Source of the DNA: Bordetella parapertussis
GTDB lineage: Bacteria; Pseudomonadota; Gammaproteobacteria; Burkholderiales; JACQAP01
NCBI GenBank assembly: GCA_945900965.1
Contig: CAMDKM010000035.1
Location: 1-36,818 of the forward strand
Direction: 5' to 3'
DNA: 36,818 nucleotides
Part shown: in pieces, positions 8,256 through 17,396 of the stretch
Layout: each line of letters opens with the position of its first letter
Numbering within the stretch: position 1 is the first letter of the stretch
Translations under genes and position numbers: made by a program
Notes under the pieces: model-generated
Databases searched by the model: none
The model's input: only the letters and a program-made list of their open reading frames with translations
What the model was told of the DNA's origin: nothing

Positions 8256-10487
8256 ATGAAAACCACTAAAAAACCTCCACGCACTCGTACTGTTTCCCCG
8301 CCTACTGTCTCTGGCGGCGCCCAATTGCGCGCACGCGACCCCTTTCTGGAACGCGAACAAGCGCGTTACGAACATCCGCTTCCAAGCCGGGAGCACATCC
8401 TCGACGTACTGCGCGAACAGGGAGTGCCGGTATCCGAGGAAGATCTGGCTCGACTGTTGGCCATTGCGGAGCACGAAATCGAATTTTTCGAGCGCCGTCT
8501 TGGCGCCATGGAGCGAGACGGGCAACTGATGCGCAATCGCAAGGATGCCATCTGCCTGGTCGAAAAACTCGATTTGGTTCGCGGCAGGGTACAGGGGCGT
8601 CCGGATGGATTCGGATTTCTCATCAAGGACGAGGGCGGAGAGGATTTGTTCCTGAATCCGGGTGAAATGTCCAAGGTGCTGCATGGCGACAGGGTGGTTG
8701 CGCGGGAAACCGGCATTGGCCATCGGGGACGCCGGGAGGCACACATCGTTGAGGTCATCGAGCGCGCAAACCGGAGGGTGGTGGGCCGCTTTCTCAACCA
8801 GCACGGCATTGGTGTGGTGGCGCCCGAAGACCGCCGTATCAGCCAGGACATATTGATTCCGGCTAACGCGATCGGCGGGGCGAAACCCGGACAGGTCGTG
8901 GTGGCGGAGATTGTCGAGCAGCCACAGAGATATTCCCGGCCGGTGGGAAAAATTGTCGAAGTCCTGGGCAATTATGCCGATCCCGGCATGGAAATCGAAA
9001 TTGCCTTGCGAAAGCACGACCTGCCTTATGAATTTTCCCAAGAGTGCGAAAATCTGGCGGCCAAATTTGTTCCGGTGGTGGGCGCGTCGGATATCGAGGG
9101 CGCCGAAGACTTGCGAGCGTTGCCGCTGGTCACGATCGACGGCGAGACAGCCAAAGATTTCGACGACGCGGTGTATTGCGAGCGGCGCGGAAAGGGCTAC
9201 AAATTATGGGTGGCAATTGCCGATGTCAGCCACTACGTCCGCGATGGGGATGCGCTGGACCAGGAAGCCCGTTCGCGCGGAAATTCGGTGTACTTTCCGC
9301 GCCGGGTCATTCCCATGCTGCCGGAAGTATTGTCCAATGGCCTGTGTTCCTTGAAGCCCGACGTGGACCGCCTTTGTATGGTGTGCGAAATGGATGTCGG
9401 CCCCAAAGGCGACTTGGCCAGCTATCGATTTTATCGGGCGGTCATTCATTCCAAGGCGCGGCTTACCTATACCCGAGTGGCCGCCCTGCTCGCCGACCCC
9501 GCCAGCGAGGCGGGAGGTGAGCTTTCATTGCTGATTGCACCGCTGCAATCCCTGCATGCGCTGTATGGGGCATTGGTCAAAGCACGTTGGCAACGCGGAG
9601 CAATCGATTTCGAGACCACCGAGACACAGATATTTTTTGACGAGGGTGGCAAAATCGAACGCATTGTTCCCACCCAACGTAACGATGCGCACCGCGTAAT
9701 CGAGGAATGTATGCTGGCGGCCAACGTCTGCGCATCGGATTTTCTGAGCAGCCAGAATCACCCCGCGCTGTATCGGGTGCATGAAGGGCCCACGGTGGAA
9801 AAACTCACGGCTTTACACGAATTTCTGCGCGAATTCGGCTTGCACCTGTCGGGGGGCGAAACGCCGAGCGCTAAAGACTATGCCCATCTGCTGGAGAAAG
9901 TGAAAAAGCGTCCGGATGTGCAATTGTTGCAGACCGTCATGCTGCGTTCCTTGCGGCAGGCCGTCTACAGTCCCAAGAATGTCGGCCATTTCGGTCTGGC
10001 CTATGAGTCTTATGTGCACTTTACCTCGCCGATCCGGCGCTATCCGGATCTGTTGATCCATCGTTCGATCAAGGCAGTGTTGGCGGGCAGTGCCTATCAG
10101 CCCGGCAACTGGAGCGAAATTGGTGTCCATTGTTCGGAGACCGAGCGCCGCGCCGATGATGCTACCCGCGACGTGGAAGCCTGGTTGAAGTGTTACTACA
10201 TGCGCGACCGCATCGGAGAGAGCTTTTCCTGCACCGTCAGCGGTGTGGCGAATTTCGGCGTGTTTGTAGCGCTCGACCAGGTATACGTCGAGGGCCTGGT
10301 GCATATTTCCGAACTGGGCGCCGATTATTTCCATTTCGATGCCGCCAAACATCAGTTGCTGGGCGAGCGGACCGGCAGGCGCTTCCGTCTGGGCGACCGC
10401 CTGGCGGTGAAGTTGGTCCGGGTGGATCTGGAGACCAGCAAGATCGATTTTGTTCTGAACGAGGGCAAGAAGGAGTCGCGCCCTTGA
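8256..10487 (+). CDS. rnr: Ribonuclease R
   Basis: RNase R is a processive 3'-5' exoribonuclease that degrades structured RNA and takes part in rRNA quality control and trans-translation. The 743-residue protein shows an N-terminal winged-helix region (SREHILDVLREQGVPVSEED, about 44-66), cold-shock type OB folds from about residue 105 (RGRVQGRPDGFGFL), the RNB catalytic domain with the metal-binding aspartates in TAKDFDDAV (about 298-306), and a C-terminal S1 domain (about 650-735; SGVANFGVFVALDQVYVEGL). It lacks the lysine-rich tail of the 813-residue E. coli enzyme. ATG 8256 is chosen because the open frame upstream to 8109 only translates repeat A copy 2; no clear ribosome-binding site is seen before it. 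rlmB follows with overlapping stop and start. Confidence 0.96.
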   Translation: MKTTKKPPRTRTVSPPTVSGGAQLRARDPFLEREQARYEHPLPSREHILDVLREQGVPVSEEDLARLLAIAEHEIEFFERRLGAMERDGQLMRNRKDAICLVEKLDLVRGRVQGRPDGFGFLIKDEGGEDLFLNPGEMSKVLHGDRVVARETGIGHRGRREAHIVEVIERANRRVVGRFLNQHGIGVVAPEDRRISQDILIPANAIGGAKPGQVVVAEIVEQPQRYSRPVGKIVEVLGNYADPGMEIEIALRKHDLPYEFSQECENLAAKFVPVVGASDIEGAEDLRALPLVTIDGETAKDFDDAVYCERRGKGYKLWVAIADVSHYVRDGDALDQEARSRGNSVYFPRRVIPMLPEVLSNGLCSLKPDVDRLCMVCEMDVGPKGDLASYRFYRAVIHSKARLTYTRVAALLADPASEAGGELSLLIAPLQSLHALYGALVKARWQRGAIDFETTETQIFFDEGGKIERIVPTQRNDAHRVIEECMLAANVCASDFLSSQNHPALYRVHEGPTVEKLTALHEFLREFGLHLSGGETPSAKDYAHLLEKVKKRPDVQLLQTVMLRSLRQAVYSPKNVGHFGLAYESYVHFTSPIRRYPDLLIHRSIKAVLAGSAYQPGNWSEIGVHCSETERRADDATRDVEAWLKCYYMRDRIGESFSCTVSGVANFGVFVALDQVYVEGLVHISELGADYFHFDAAKHQLLGERTGRRFRLGDRLAVKLVRVDLETSKIDFVLNEGKKESRP

Positions 10488-11248
10488 GCGAACCGAAACC
10501 CATTCACGGGTTTCACGCGGTAACCGCGGCCCTTAAGCGCCGCCCCAAATCGGTACGCGAAATCTGGCTTGACCCTGCGCGAAGCGACCCGCGGGCGCGG
10601 CAGATTGCGACATTGGCCTCCAGCGCAGGTGTGGTGTTGCGTCATGCGGACGCGCGCCGCCTGGATGGCATTGCCGGGGGTACGCGGCATCAGGGGGTAG
10701 CCGCGCTGGTGGATGCCGTTGATCAAAGCGCCTCGGTCGAGGAAATCATCGAAGACGCCTCTGAACCGCCGCTGTTTTTGCTGCTCGATGGCATTCAGGA
10801 TCCGCATAACCTGGGAGCCTGTCTCAGGGTGGCCGATGCCATGGGGGTGCACGCGGTGTTGGCGCCCAAGGATCGGGCGGTCGGGATGACCGCCACGGTG
10901 CGCAAGGTGGCCTCCGGCGCCGCGGAATATATCCCGTACTTGATGGTAACGAATCTGGCCCGCTGCCTCAGAGACTTGAAAGACAAGGGATTCTGGGTCG
11001 TCGGAGCCGATGCGGATGGGGCCGTCCCCCTGGCTCAGGCCAAGCTGGCCGGACCTTTGGCGCTGGTCATGGGAGGCGAAGCGGACGGTCTAAGGCGCCT
11101 GACGCGGGAAAATTGCGATGAACTGATCCAGATTCCCATGCTCGGCTCGGTCGAAAGTCTGAACGTATCGGTTGCCACCGGAATCTGTCTGTATGAGGCC
11201 AGACGGCAACGCGGCGGCCCGCTCGATCCTTCCCATTCGACGCGTTAA
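10484..11248 (+). CDS. rlmB: 23S rRNA (guanosine-2'-O)-methyltransferase RlmB
   Basis: RlmB is a SpoU/TrmH-class methyltransferase that methylates the ribose of G2251 (E. coli numbering) in the peptidyl-transferase P loop of 23S rRNA. The 254 residues start with the substrate-binding domain (PIHGFHAVTAALKRRP) and continue with the knotted SPOUT fold: motif 1 DGIQDPHNLGACLRVADA, motif 2 LVMGGEADGL and motif 3 IPMLGSVESLNVSVATG. The start is TTG at 10484, which overlaps the rnr stop (TTGA) and has AGGAG at 10471-10475 eight bases before it. The frame is open further upstream inside rnr, but those residues are not family-like. Coupling to rnr is likely. This pair is conserved in the same order in E. 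coli. Confidence 0.95.
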   Translation: MSEPKPIHGFHAVTAALKRRPKSVREIWLDPARSDPRARQIATLASSAGVVLRHADARRLDGIAGGTRHQGVAALVDAVDQSASVEEIIEDASEPPLFLLLDGIQDPHNLGACLRVADAMGVHAVLAPKDRAVGMTATVRKVASGAAEYIPYLMVTNLARCLRDLKDKGFWVVGADADGAVPLAQAKLAGPLALVMGGEADGLRRLTRENCDELIQIPMLGSVESLNVSVATGICLYEARRQRGGPLDPSHSTR

Positions 11249-11272
11249 GTCATTGACGGCCCATAAATGGGC

Positions 11273-11302
11273 TTGAGATGGACGCACCCCCGCTGTTATA
11301 AT
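11273..11302 (+). promoter_or_regulatory. Promoter of the rpsB operon
   Basis: A -35 box TTGAGA (11273-11278) is separated by 18 bases from a perfect -10 box TATAAT (11297-11302). It lies 111 bases before the rpsB start codon, which gives a leader of about 104 bases. It is the strongest sigma-70 type promoter I can see in the window and would drive the ribosomal protein / envelope gene run. Confidence 0.8.
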
Positions 11303-11308
11303 TTTTAG

Positions 11309-11412
11309 TTAGTCTATGCCAATAGTGGCATGGGCAATTTGCACGTTCGCCAGTAAGGGTGCCCGGCAGCGGGTTCCGGCGGACGGAAGCTTAACCCCTA
11401 CAGGAGAAGTAC
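11309..11412 (+). promoter_or_regulatory. Structured rpsB leader
   Basis: The predicted leader contains three compact hairpins: ATGCCA/TGGCAT (11316-11321 with 11326-11331, four-base loop), CCCG/CGGG (11362-11365 with 11370-11373) and TTCCG/CGGAA (11374-11378 with 11384-11388). The ribosome-binding site AGGAG is at 11402-11406. In gammaproteobacteria the rpsB leader binds protein S2, which represses its own operon; this leader could work in the same way, but that is inference. Confidence 0.45.
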
Positions 11413-12159
11413 ATGTCGGTCACCATGCGTCAAATGCTGGAAGCCGGGGTCCATTTCGGACACCAGACCCGGTTTTGGAATCCCAAGATGGCTCCCTATA
11501 TTTTCGGTCATCGCAACAAAATTCATATCATCAACCTCGAGAAGACTCTGGTCATGTACCAGGAGGCGGTGAAATTCATTCGCCAACTGTCGTCGAACAA
11601 GGGTTCCGTGCTGTTTGTCGGAACCAAACGCCAGGCGCGCGAAATCATTCGCGAGGAAGCCCTGCGCTGCGCCACCCCCTTTGTCGATCATCGCTGGCTG
11701 GGCGGAATGCTGACGAACTTCAAGACCGTCAAGCAGTCGATCAAGCGACTGCGCGACATGGATCAGATGGTGCTGGAAGGTTCCGTCGAAAAAATGACCA
11801 AGAAGGAACAACTGACGTTCGACCGCGAACGCATCAAGCTCGATCGCAGTCTGGGCGGAATCAAGGAAATGAACGGTCTGCCGGATGCGCTGTTCGTCAT
11901 CGACGTGGGTTACCAGAAAGGCGCCATTACCGAGGCGACCAAACTCGGCATCCCGGTGGTGGGCGTAGTGGACACGAATCATTCCCCCGACGGCGTGGAC
12001 TACGTCATTCCCGGTAACGACGATGCCAGCCGGGCAGTGCGCTTGTATGCGCGCGGCATCGCCGATGCGATCCTCGAGGGCCGCAATCAAGTGGTGACGG
12101 AAGTTGTCAGCGACGAATTTGTCGAGGTGGACAGTACCGAGGAGCAGGCGACGGCCTGA
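11413..12159 (+). CDS. rpsB: 30S ribosomal protein S2
   Basis: S2 binds the small subunit late in assembly, near S1 and the anti-Shine-Dalgarno region. The 248 residues match the family length. Characteristic motifs are the N-terminal [57 protein letters not shown] and the C-terminal half [20 protein letters not shown]. The ATG at 11413 follows AGGAG at a spacing of six bases. It is first in the rpsB-tsf unit and has its own strong promoter and a long leader; tsf follows after 129 bases that hold a terminator-like hairpin. Confidence 0.98.
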   Translation: MSVTMRQMLEAGVHFGHQTRFWNPKMAPYIFGHRNKIHIINLEKTLVMYQEAVKFIRQLSSNKGSVLFVGTKRQAREIIREEALRCATPFVDHRWLGGMLTNFKTVKQSIKRLRDMDQMVLEGSVEKMTKKEQLTFDRERIKLDRSLGGIKEMNGLPDALFVIDVGYQKGAITEATKLGIPVVGVVDTNHSPDGVDYVIPGNDDASRAVRLYARGIADAILEGRNQVVTEVVSDEFVEVDSTEEQATA

Positions 12160-12173
12160 ACAAGGCGGTCGGG

Positions 12174-12199
12174 AAAAGGGGCGCAGGCCCCTTTTTTTT
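12174..12199 (+). terminator. Rho-independent terminator/attenuator between rpsB and tsf
   Basis: A stem GGGGC (12178-12182) / GCCCC (12187-12191) with a GCAG loop, extended by A4 on the left pairing into a run of eight T (12192-12199), is a classical intrinsic terminator. As tsf follows in the same direction without an evident strong promoter of its own, it probably lets only part of the transcripts through, giving more S2 than EF-Ts mRNA, unless an unseen tsf promoter exists. Confidence 0.85.
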
Positions 12200-12218
12200 G
12201 AGCAGTGGTCAATTCATC

Positions 12219-12263
12219 GCGCGCCATGCGCGCGCGCTTAATCGTGGCACGCGAATCGCGTGC
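12219..12263 (+). promoter_or_regulatory. Two GC hairpins in the tsf leader
   Basis: GCGCGC (12219-12224) pairs with GCGCGC (12228-12233) around CAT, and GCACGCG (12247-12253) pairs with CGCGTGC (12257-12263) around AAT. They lie between the terminator at 12174-12199 and the tsf ribosome-binding site GAGGAG (12274-12279). They could protect the tsf message from 5' decay or tune its translation. Confidence 0.45.
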
Positions 12264-12288
12264 GGAGAATTCTGAGGAGCAGGCAAGT

Positions 12289-13173
12289 ATGGCGGAAATC
12301 AGTGCGGGAATGGTTAAAGAGCTTCGCGAGCGCACCGGGCTGGGCATGATGGAATGCAAGAAGGCGCTGGAAGAATCCGCCGGCGATATGAAGAAGGCGG
12401 AGGATTTGCTGCGCATCAAGAGCGGCGCAAAAGCCAGCAAGGTTGCGGGCCGCATTGCCGCCGAAGGCGCCATCGGGGTTTATGTTGCCGCGGACGGCAA
12501 ATCGGGCGCGCTGGTGGAGGTCAATTGCGAGACCGATTTTGTGGCGAAGGATGTCAATTTTGCCGGGTTCGTGAAATCGGTGGCGGAAATCGCCGCGAAC
12601 AAAAATATCGCCGAGGTGGAGCTCATCGCCAAGGCGGCGCTGTCATCCGGGAAAAGTGTCGAGAACACACGACAGGAACTGGTGATGAAACTCGGCGAGA
12701 ACATGAGCGTGCGCCGGGTCTCCGTGTTCAAGGCCAAGGGCACGCTTGCGCATTATCTGCACGGCAGCCGTATCGGCGTCATGCTGGATATCGAAGGCGG
12801 CGACGTGGCCCTGGGCAAGGATGTCGCGATGCATATCGCCGCCTCCAAGCCTGTGTCGATATCCAAAGACCAGGTTCCCGCGGAACTGATCACCCGGGAA
12901 CGGGAAATCGCCAAAGCGAGGGCGCTGGAGTCCGGCAAGCCGGCCAATCTGATCGACAAAATTGTCGAGGGCAGCGTGCAAAAATATCTTTCCGAAGTCA
13001 CGCTGCTCGGCCAGCCTTTTGTCAAGGACGACAAAATGACGATCGAAAAACTGCTGACGTCAAAAGGTGCCAAGGTCCATTCCTTTAGCTTGTTCGTTGT
13101 CGGGGAAGGGATTGAAAAGAAATCCGGCGATTTTGCCGCGGAAGTCATGGCTCAGGCAGCCGCTGCCCGCTGA
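12289..13173 (+). CDS. tsf: Elongation factor Ts
   Basis: EF-Ts exchanges GDP for GTP on EF-Tu during translation elongation. The protein has 294 residues. It shows the N-terminal UBA-like domain with [19 protein letters not shown] (about 12-30), the core motif [13 protein letters not shown] (about 75-87) including the TDFV residues that contact EF-Tu, and the C-terminal [14 protein letters not shown] 12289 follows GAGGAG at 12274-12279 with nine bases between; a longer open frame from 12205 lies over the leader hairpins and is not EF-Ts-like. pyrH follows closely, so tsf is also the likely head of the downstream envelope genes if the attenuator in front is bypassed. Confidence 0.97.
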   Translation: MAEISAGMVKELRERTGLGMMECKKALEESAGDMKKAEDLLRIKSGAKASKVAGRIAAEGAIGVYVAADGKSGALVEVNCETDFVAKDVNFAGFVKSVAEIAANKNIAEVELIAKAALSSGKSVENTRQELVMKLGENMSVRRVSVFKAKGTLAHYLHGSRIGVMLDIEGGDVALGKDVAMHIAASKPVSISKDQVPAELITREREIAKARALESGKPANLIDKIVEGSVQKYLSEVTLLGQPFVKDDKMTIEKLLTSKGAKVHSFSLFVVGEGIEKKSGDFAAEVMAQAAAAR

Positions 13174-13187
13174 TCAGCGTGTACGCG

Positions 13188-13901
13188 ATGAAGCCGGCAT
13201 TCAAACGCATCCTGCTCAAGTTGTCGGGCGAGGCCTTGATGGGAGAGGACGCCTACGGCATCAATCGCGCCACCATCGATCGCATCGTGTCGGAAGTCAA
13301 GGAAGTGGTGGCGATGGGTGTGGAGGTGGCGGTGGTGATCGGTGGCGGCAACATATTCCGGGGCGTGGCGCCGGCCGCTTCCGGAATGGATCGAGCCACT
13401 GCCGATTACATGGGCATGTTGGCGACCGTGATGAATGCCCTGGCGTTGCAGGACGCCATGCGCAGGCAAGGGATGAAAAGTCGCGTGCAATCGGCGCTCA
13501 ACATCGAGCAAATCGCCGAGCCGTATATCCGCGGCAAGGCCATGCGTTATCTGGAGGAGAAGCGGGTGGTGATTTTCGCCGCCGGGACCGGCAATCCTTT
13601 TTTTACCACCGATACCGCCGCCGCGCTGCGTGGCATGGAAATGAACGTGGACATCGTACTGAAAGCCACCAAGGTGGATGGCGTCTACACCGATGACCCC
13701 AAGACACATCCAGATGCCATGCGATTCAAGAAAATCAGTTTCGATGAGGCCATCGTCAAGAAACTTCAGGTGATGGATGCCACGGCATTGACCTTGTGCC
13801 GGGACCAGAAACTGCCGATCTGCGTATTCAGTATTTTCAAACCCGGGGCCTTGTCGCGGGTGGTTGCGGGGGAAGACGAAGGCACCCTGGTTCACGCCTG
13901 A
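13188..13901 (+). CDS. pyrH: UMP kinase
   Basis: PyrH phosphorylates UMP to UDP with ATP; it belongs to the amino-acid kinase fold and is a hexamer, usually activated by GTP and inhibited by UTP. The 237 residues show the phosphate-binding start [13 protein letters not shown], the GGGNIFRG motif, [10 protein letters not shown] and the nucleotide-binding stretch [18 protein letters not shown] and [16 protein letters not shown] 13188 (MKPAFKRIL) gives the usual opening; a GTG at 13179 in the same frame would add three residues and cannot be excluded, since neither has a clear ribosome-binding site. It starts 14 bases after tsf and is followed by frr, the conserved order in proteobacteria. Confidence 0.97.
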   Translation: MKPAFKRILLKLSGEALMGEDAYGINRATIDRIVSEVKEVVAMGVEVAVVIGGGNIFRGVAPAASGMDRATADYMGMLATVMNALALQDAMRRQGMKSRVQSALNIEQIAEPYIRGKAMRYLEEKRVVIFAAGTGNPFFTTDTAAALRGMEMNVDIVLKATKVDGVYTDDPKTHPDAMRFKKISFDEAIVKKLQVMDATALTLCRDQKLPICVFSIFKPGALSRVVAGEDEGTLVHA

Positions 13902-13923
13902 TGATCCAAAGGAGATATCCGTT

Positions 13924-14484
13924 ATGAACATCGCCGAAGCCAAGAAGTCCGCCGAGCAGAAAATGCAAAAAACCCTGGAGACCCTCAAGGTCGACCTGGG
14001 CAAGGTGCGAACCGGGCGTGCACACACCGGCATCCTGGATCATGTGCAGGTCGAGTATTACGGCAATCCGACGCCCTTGAATCAGGTGGCGAATGTCTCG
14101 CTGATCGATGCCCGTACCATCGGGGTGACGCCCTGGGACAAAAAAATGGCCTCGGCGATCGAAAAAGCCATCCGGGAGTCCGGCCTGGGCTTAAATCCAG
14201 CATCGATGGGCGACATGGTCAGGGTGCCCATGCCGGCATTAACCGAGGAGCGTCGGCGCGATCTGGCCAAGGTGGTCAGGGGCGAGGCGGAGGATGCCAG
14301 AGTGGCGGTACGTAACGTGCGGCGCGATGCCAATACCGCACTCAAGGATCTTCTCAAGCACAAGACAATTTCGGAAGACGATGAGCGCCGTGGGCAGGAC
14401 GACATTCAGAAATTGACTGATCGCTTCATAAGCGAAATTGACAAACTCCTGGCGGCAAAGGAAGCCGACCTCCTGGCGATCTGA
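13924..14484 (+). CDS. frr: Ribosome recycling factor
   Basis: RRF, with EF-G, splits the post-termination ribosome so that its subunits can be reused. The 186 residues match the family (185 in E. coli). Motifs: [25 protein letters not shown] in the long-helix domain, [21 protein letters not shown] in domain II and the C-terminal helix [14 protein letters not shown] with [20 protein letters not shown] 13924 has one of the best ribosome-binding sites in the window, AAGGAG at 13909-13914. A frame extended back to 13864 overlaps pyrH and is not RRF-like. The wording is close to betaproteobacterial RRFs. Confidence 0.98.
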   Translation: MNIAEAKKSAEQKMQKTLETLKVDLGKVRTGRAHTGILDHVQVEYYGNPTPLNQVANVSLIDARTIGVTPWDKKMASAIEKAIRESGLGLNPASMGDMVRVPMPALTEERRRDLAKVVRGEAEDARVAVRNVRRDANTALKDLLKHKTISEDDERRGQDDIQKLTDRFISEIDKLLAAKEADLLAI

Positions 14485-14492
14485 CAGGCACC

Positions 14493-15284
14493 GTGTTCAA
14501 AAGCTCGACACTCAGCGTTCCGCAGGTCGGCGAGGTTCCCCGCCATGTGGCCATCATCATGGACGGTAATGGACGCTGGGCGAAGAAGCGATTTTTGCCG
14601 CGAGTTGCCGGCCACCGCAAAGGGCTCGAGGCGGTACGTGCCGCCATCAAGGCTTGTGTATCCCAAGGGGTGAATTTTCTGACCCTGTTCGCGTTCAGCA
14701 GCGAAAATTGGCGGCGCCCCAAGGAGGAAGTGTCCTTCCTGATGGATTTGTTCATGCACGCGCTTCAACAGGAAGTGGCGCAACTTCACAAGAACGGCAT
14801 TCGCCTTCGCGTCGTTGGTGATTTGAGTGCTTTCGATAACCGGCTGGTTGCTCTTATTCTGGAAGCCGAAACGGTTACGGCGGACAATTCGACGCTCACC
14901 CTGACCATTGCCGCAAACTACGGAGGACGCTGGGATATTCTTCAGGCCGCCAATCGGATGATGGAATCGCCTCCCGGGGTCTCGGGCAGCTATGGCGAGG
15001 AGGATCTGGCCGCGCATCTGGCCATGAACTATGCTCCGGAACCGGATCTTTTCATTCGAACCGGTGGCGAGCAACGAATCAGCAATTTTTTGCTCTGGCA
15101 ACTGGCCTATACGGAATTTTATTTTACCGAGGAACTCTGGCCGGATTTCGGTGCCGAAGCCCTGGCACGGGCTATAAGCTCCTATCGAAGTCGCGAACGC
15201 CGGTTTGGCCGTACCAGCGAACAGGTGGATGGGCATAAAGCGGATCCCAACCGCGCACACAAAATTGGCAGCGAATCGCGATAA
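14493..15284 (+). CDS. uppS: Undecaprenyl diphosphate synthase
   Basis: UppS (also called IspU) is a cis-prenyltransferase that adds eight isopentenyl units to farnesyl diphosphate, making the C55 carrier lipid for peptidoglycan and O-antigen synthesis. It works on the inner face of the membrane. The 263 residues include the catalytic box [16 protein letters not shown] with Asp24, the [11 protein letters not shown] motif, and the conserved [21 protein letters not shown] with ELWPDF. The start is GTG at 14493, eight bases after the frr stop; no good ribosome-binding site is visible, so coupling to frr is possible. The C-terminal tail after RRFGR is variable and basic. cdsA follows after 99 bases in which I see no gene. 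Confidence 0.96.
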   Translation: MFKSSTLSVPQVGEVPRHVAIIMDGNGRWAKKRFLPRVAGHRKGLEAVRAAIKACVSQGVNFLTLFAFSSENWRRPKEEVSFLMDLFMHALQQEVAQLHKNGIRLRVVGDLSAFDNRLVALILEAETVTADNSTLTLTIAANYGGRWDILQAANRMMESPPGVSGSYGEEDLAAHLAMNYAPEPDLFIRTGGEQRISNFLLWQLAYTEFYFTEELWPDFGAEALARAISSYRSRERRFGRTSEQVDGHKADPNRAHKIGSESR

Positions 15285-15383
15285 AGGCTCCAATGGGGCC
15301 GGTACTGGGATGAGCACGGGCTCCGTGGCTCCGGAATTCGCCGGGCGCATGGCCGCGCATCCGTCGCCAGACGCCTATCGCGA

Positions 15384-16211
15384 ATGAACTCCGTATTGAA
15401 GCAACGGGTGTTTAGCGTTGCACTGGTGTTGCCGGTGTTTCTGGCCTGCTTGTTTTGGCTGCCCAATCCGGCATGGGCGGCGTTGACGGGTATTCCCCTG
15501 GGTCTGGCCGCTTTCGAATGGGCCAAGCTAGGCGGCTATCGACACAACAAAATATTGTTTCCGGGTCTTATCCTGGGAAGTTGCGCGATGCTGCATGCTT
15601 GGACGGGGCTGCAAGCCGAGGTGGCAGCCGAAATTATCTTCACCTGCCTTCTGGTATCGCTGCTGTTCTGGACCACCGTTGTACCGCTTTGGCTGCGCTA
15701 CGGCTGGTCGTGCCGCAATCGCATCCTGCATGGGGCGGTGGGCTGGATTGTGCTGGTTCCGACCTGGCTCGCGCTGGTCGGGTTGCAAACGACACCCTGG
15801 ATCCTATTGATGATATTGCTCGTGGTCTGGATTGCCGATACCGCAGCCTATTTTGCCGGCAAGCGATTTGGCCGCCACAAGATGGCGCCGAGTATCAGTC
15901 CGGGGAAAACCTGGGAAGGGGCAGGCGGCGCATTTCTCGCCATCGCGCTCTACGTGGGACTGCTGGGCTTGATGCCCCAAGTCAATCCGATGATCCTCGG
16001 GCTGCCGGCCCTGCTGTTGTGGTTTTTCGTGTTGACCGGATTCAGTATTGTCGGCGATCTGTTCGAATCCTGGATCAAGCGTCTGGCGGCTGTGAAAGAC
16101 AGCGGAACCCTGCTGCCTGGCCACGGCGGCATTCTGGATCGCATTGACGGTCTGACTTCGACGCTGCCGTTTGCCGCCTTGTGTCTGGGTTCCAGGTTCT
16201 TTCAGTCATGA
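15384..16211 (+). CDS. cdsA: Phosphatidate cytidylyltransferase (CDP-DAG synthase)
   Basis: CdsA converts phosphatidic acid and CTP to CDP-diacylglycerol, the branch point of phospholipid synthesis, in the inner membrane. The 275-residue protein is almost entirely hydrophobic helices, about seven or eight, beginning VFSVALVLPVFLACLFWL. The C-terminal half holds the family signature: SWIKRLAAVKDSGTLLPGHG followed by GILDRIDG, with the Lys-Asp and Asp-Arg-Ile-Asp residues needed for metal and CTP binding. It also has ADTAAYFAGKRFGRHKMAP and SPGKTWEG. Its stop overlaps the dxr start by four bases (ATGA), so the two are coupled. The order uppS-cdsA-dxr-rseP is usual outside the enterobacteria, where dxr comes first. 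Confidence 0.96.
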   Translation: MNSVLKQRVFSVALVLPVFLACLFWLPNPAWAALTGIPLGLAAFEWAKLGGYRHNKILFPGLILGSCAMLHAWTGLQAEVAAEIIFTCLLVSLLFWTTVVPLWLRYGWSCRNRILHGAVGWIVLVPTWLALVGLQTTPWILLMILLVVWIADTAAYFAGKRFGRHKMAPSISPGKTWEGAGGAFLAIALYVGLLGLMPQVNPMILGLPALLLWFFVLTGFSIVGDLFESWIKRLAAVKDSGTLLPGHGGILDRIDGLTSTLPFAALCLGSRFFQS

Positions 16212-17389
16212 AACGCCTGGCCATTCTGGGATCTACCGGGAGCATCGGCACCAATACGCTCTCGGTCGTCGAGCTGCACCCGGACAAGTTTTCGGTGACG
16301 GCGCTTGCCGCACACAAGAATGTGGATGCCTTGTTCAAGCAATGTTTGCGTTGGCGCCCACGTTGGGTGGCGATGTCCGATCCGGCTTCTTGCAACAAAC
16401 TGAAAACCCGACTCAAAGAGGCAGGGCTGGCCTGTCAAGTGAGTTCCGGGCCAGCGGCGCTTGACCAGATTGCCAGTTCTTCCGACGTCGATGCGGTGAT
16501 GGCGGCGGTTGTTGGGTCGGCTGGATTAAGTTCGACACTTGCGGCGGCCAGGGCAGGCAAACAAGTGATGCTTGCCAATAAGGAAGCTCTGGTGATGGCA
16601 GGGGTACTGCTTACGCAAGCCGTCCGCGACAACGGATCTGTGCTGCTCCCGGTCGACAGCGAACACAATGCCATATTCCAGGCACTGCCTCGCGGTTTCG
16701 ACGGCAATTTCGAGCGCCATGGCGTGCGGCGCCTGTGGCTGACCGCCTCGGGCGGGCCCTTCCTGCGTTTCGACGTGAATCGCCTGGCGAGTGTTACACC
16801 TGACCAGGCCTGTGCGCACCCCAAGTGGGTCATGGGCCGGAAAATTTCCGTGGACTCGGCAACCCTGATGAACAAGGGGCTGGAGGTGATAGAAGCCAGT
16901 TTCCTGTTTCAGGCGCAACGCCGAAACATCGAAGTGGTGATTCATCCGCAAAGCATCGTGCACTCCCTGGTGGAATATGTCGATGGATCGGTGCTTGCCC
17001 AGATGGGCAATCCGGACATGCGTACCCCCATTGCCCATGTATTGAATTATCCCGAAAGGATTCATGCCGGCGTGGAGCCGCTGGACCTGTTTTCCATGGG
17101 AGCCTTGAACTTCGAACGTCCCGATGTTAAAAAATTTCCCTGTCTGCGCCTGGCCTGCGAAGCGCTCGATGCCGGTGGAAGCGCGCCCATTGCATTAAAT
17201 GCCGCGAACGAAGTAGCGGTTGCCCGTTTCCTGGAAGGCGGTTTGGCGTTCCCGGCCATTGCGGAAGTGGTCGAACGGGTACTCGACCGGCTGGTCAATC
17301 GACAGGTACACACGCTCGATGACGTCATTGACGCCGATGCCAGTGCGCGTCGCGCATCGCACGATTGCTTCGAATCCCTGGTGCACTGA
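16208..17389 (+). CDS. dxr: 1-deoxy-D-xylulose 5-phosphate reductoisomerase
   Basis: Dxr rearranges and reduces DXP to methylerythritol 4-phosphate with NADPH and a divalent metal, the second step of the MEP isoprenoid pathway and the target of fosmidomycin. The 393 residues begin with the NADPH-binding GSTGSIGTNTL, then AGKQVMLANKEALVMAG, the metal and substrate loop LLPVDSEHNAIFQ, TASGGPFL, and HPKWVMGRKISVDSATLMNKGLE; the C-terminal ALNAANEVAVARFL helix is also present. ATG 16208 overlaps the cdsA stop by four bases. It feeds isoprenoid precursors to UppS, encoded two genes upstream. rseP starts seven bases after the stop. Confidence 0.97.
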   Translation: MKRLAILGSTGSIGTNTLSVVELHPDKFSVTALAAHKNVDALFKQCLRWRPRWVAMSDPASCNKLKTRLKEAGLACQVSSGPAALDQIASSSDVDAVMAAVVGSAGLSSTLAAARAGKQVMLANKEALVMAGVLLTQAVRDNGSVLLPVDSEHNAIFQALPRGFDGNFERHGVRRLWLTASGGPFLRFDVNRLASVTPDQACAHPKWVMGRKISVDSATLMNKGLEVIEASFLFQAQRRNIEVVIHPQSIVHSLVEYVDGSVLAQMGNPDMRTPIAHVLNYPERIHAGVEPLDLFSMGALNFERPDVKKFPCLRLACEALDAGGSAPIALNAANEVAVARFLEGGLAFPAIAEVVERVLDRLVNRQVHTLDDVIDADASARRASHDCFESLVH

Positions 17390-17396
17390 AAATCCT

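Noticed and set aside
11259-11272. Terminator behind rlmB (GCCC/GGGC)
   Set aside because: Only a four-pair stem, no T-run, and it overlaps the -35 box approach of the rpsB promoter.
15285-15383. Small gene between uppS and cdsA
   Set aside because: No open frame of useful length with a ribosome-binding site; the plus frame at 15205-15387 lies mostly over uppS.
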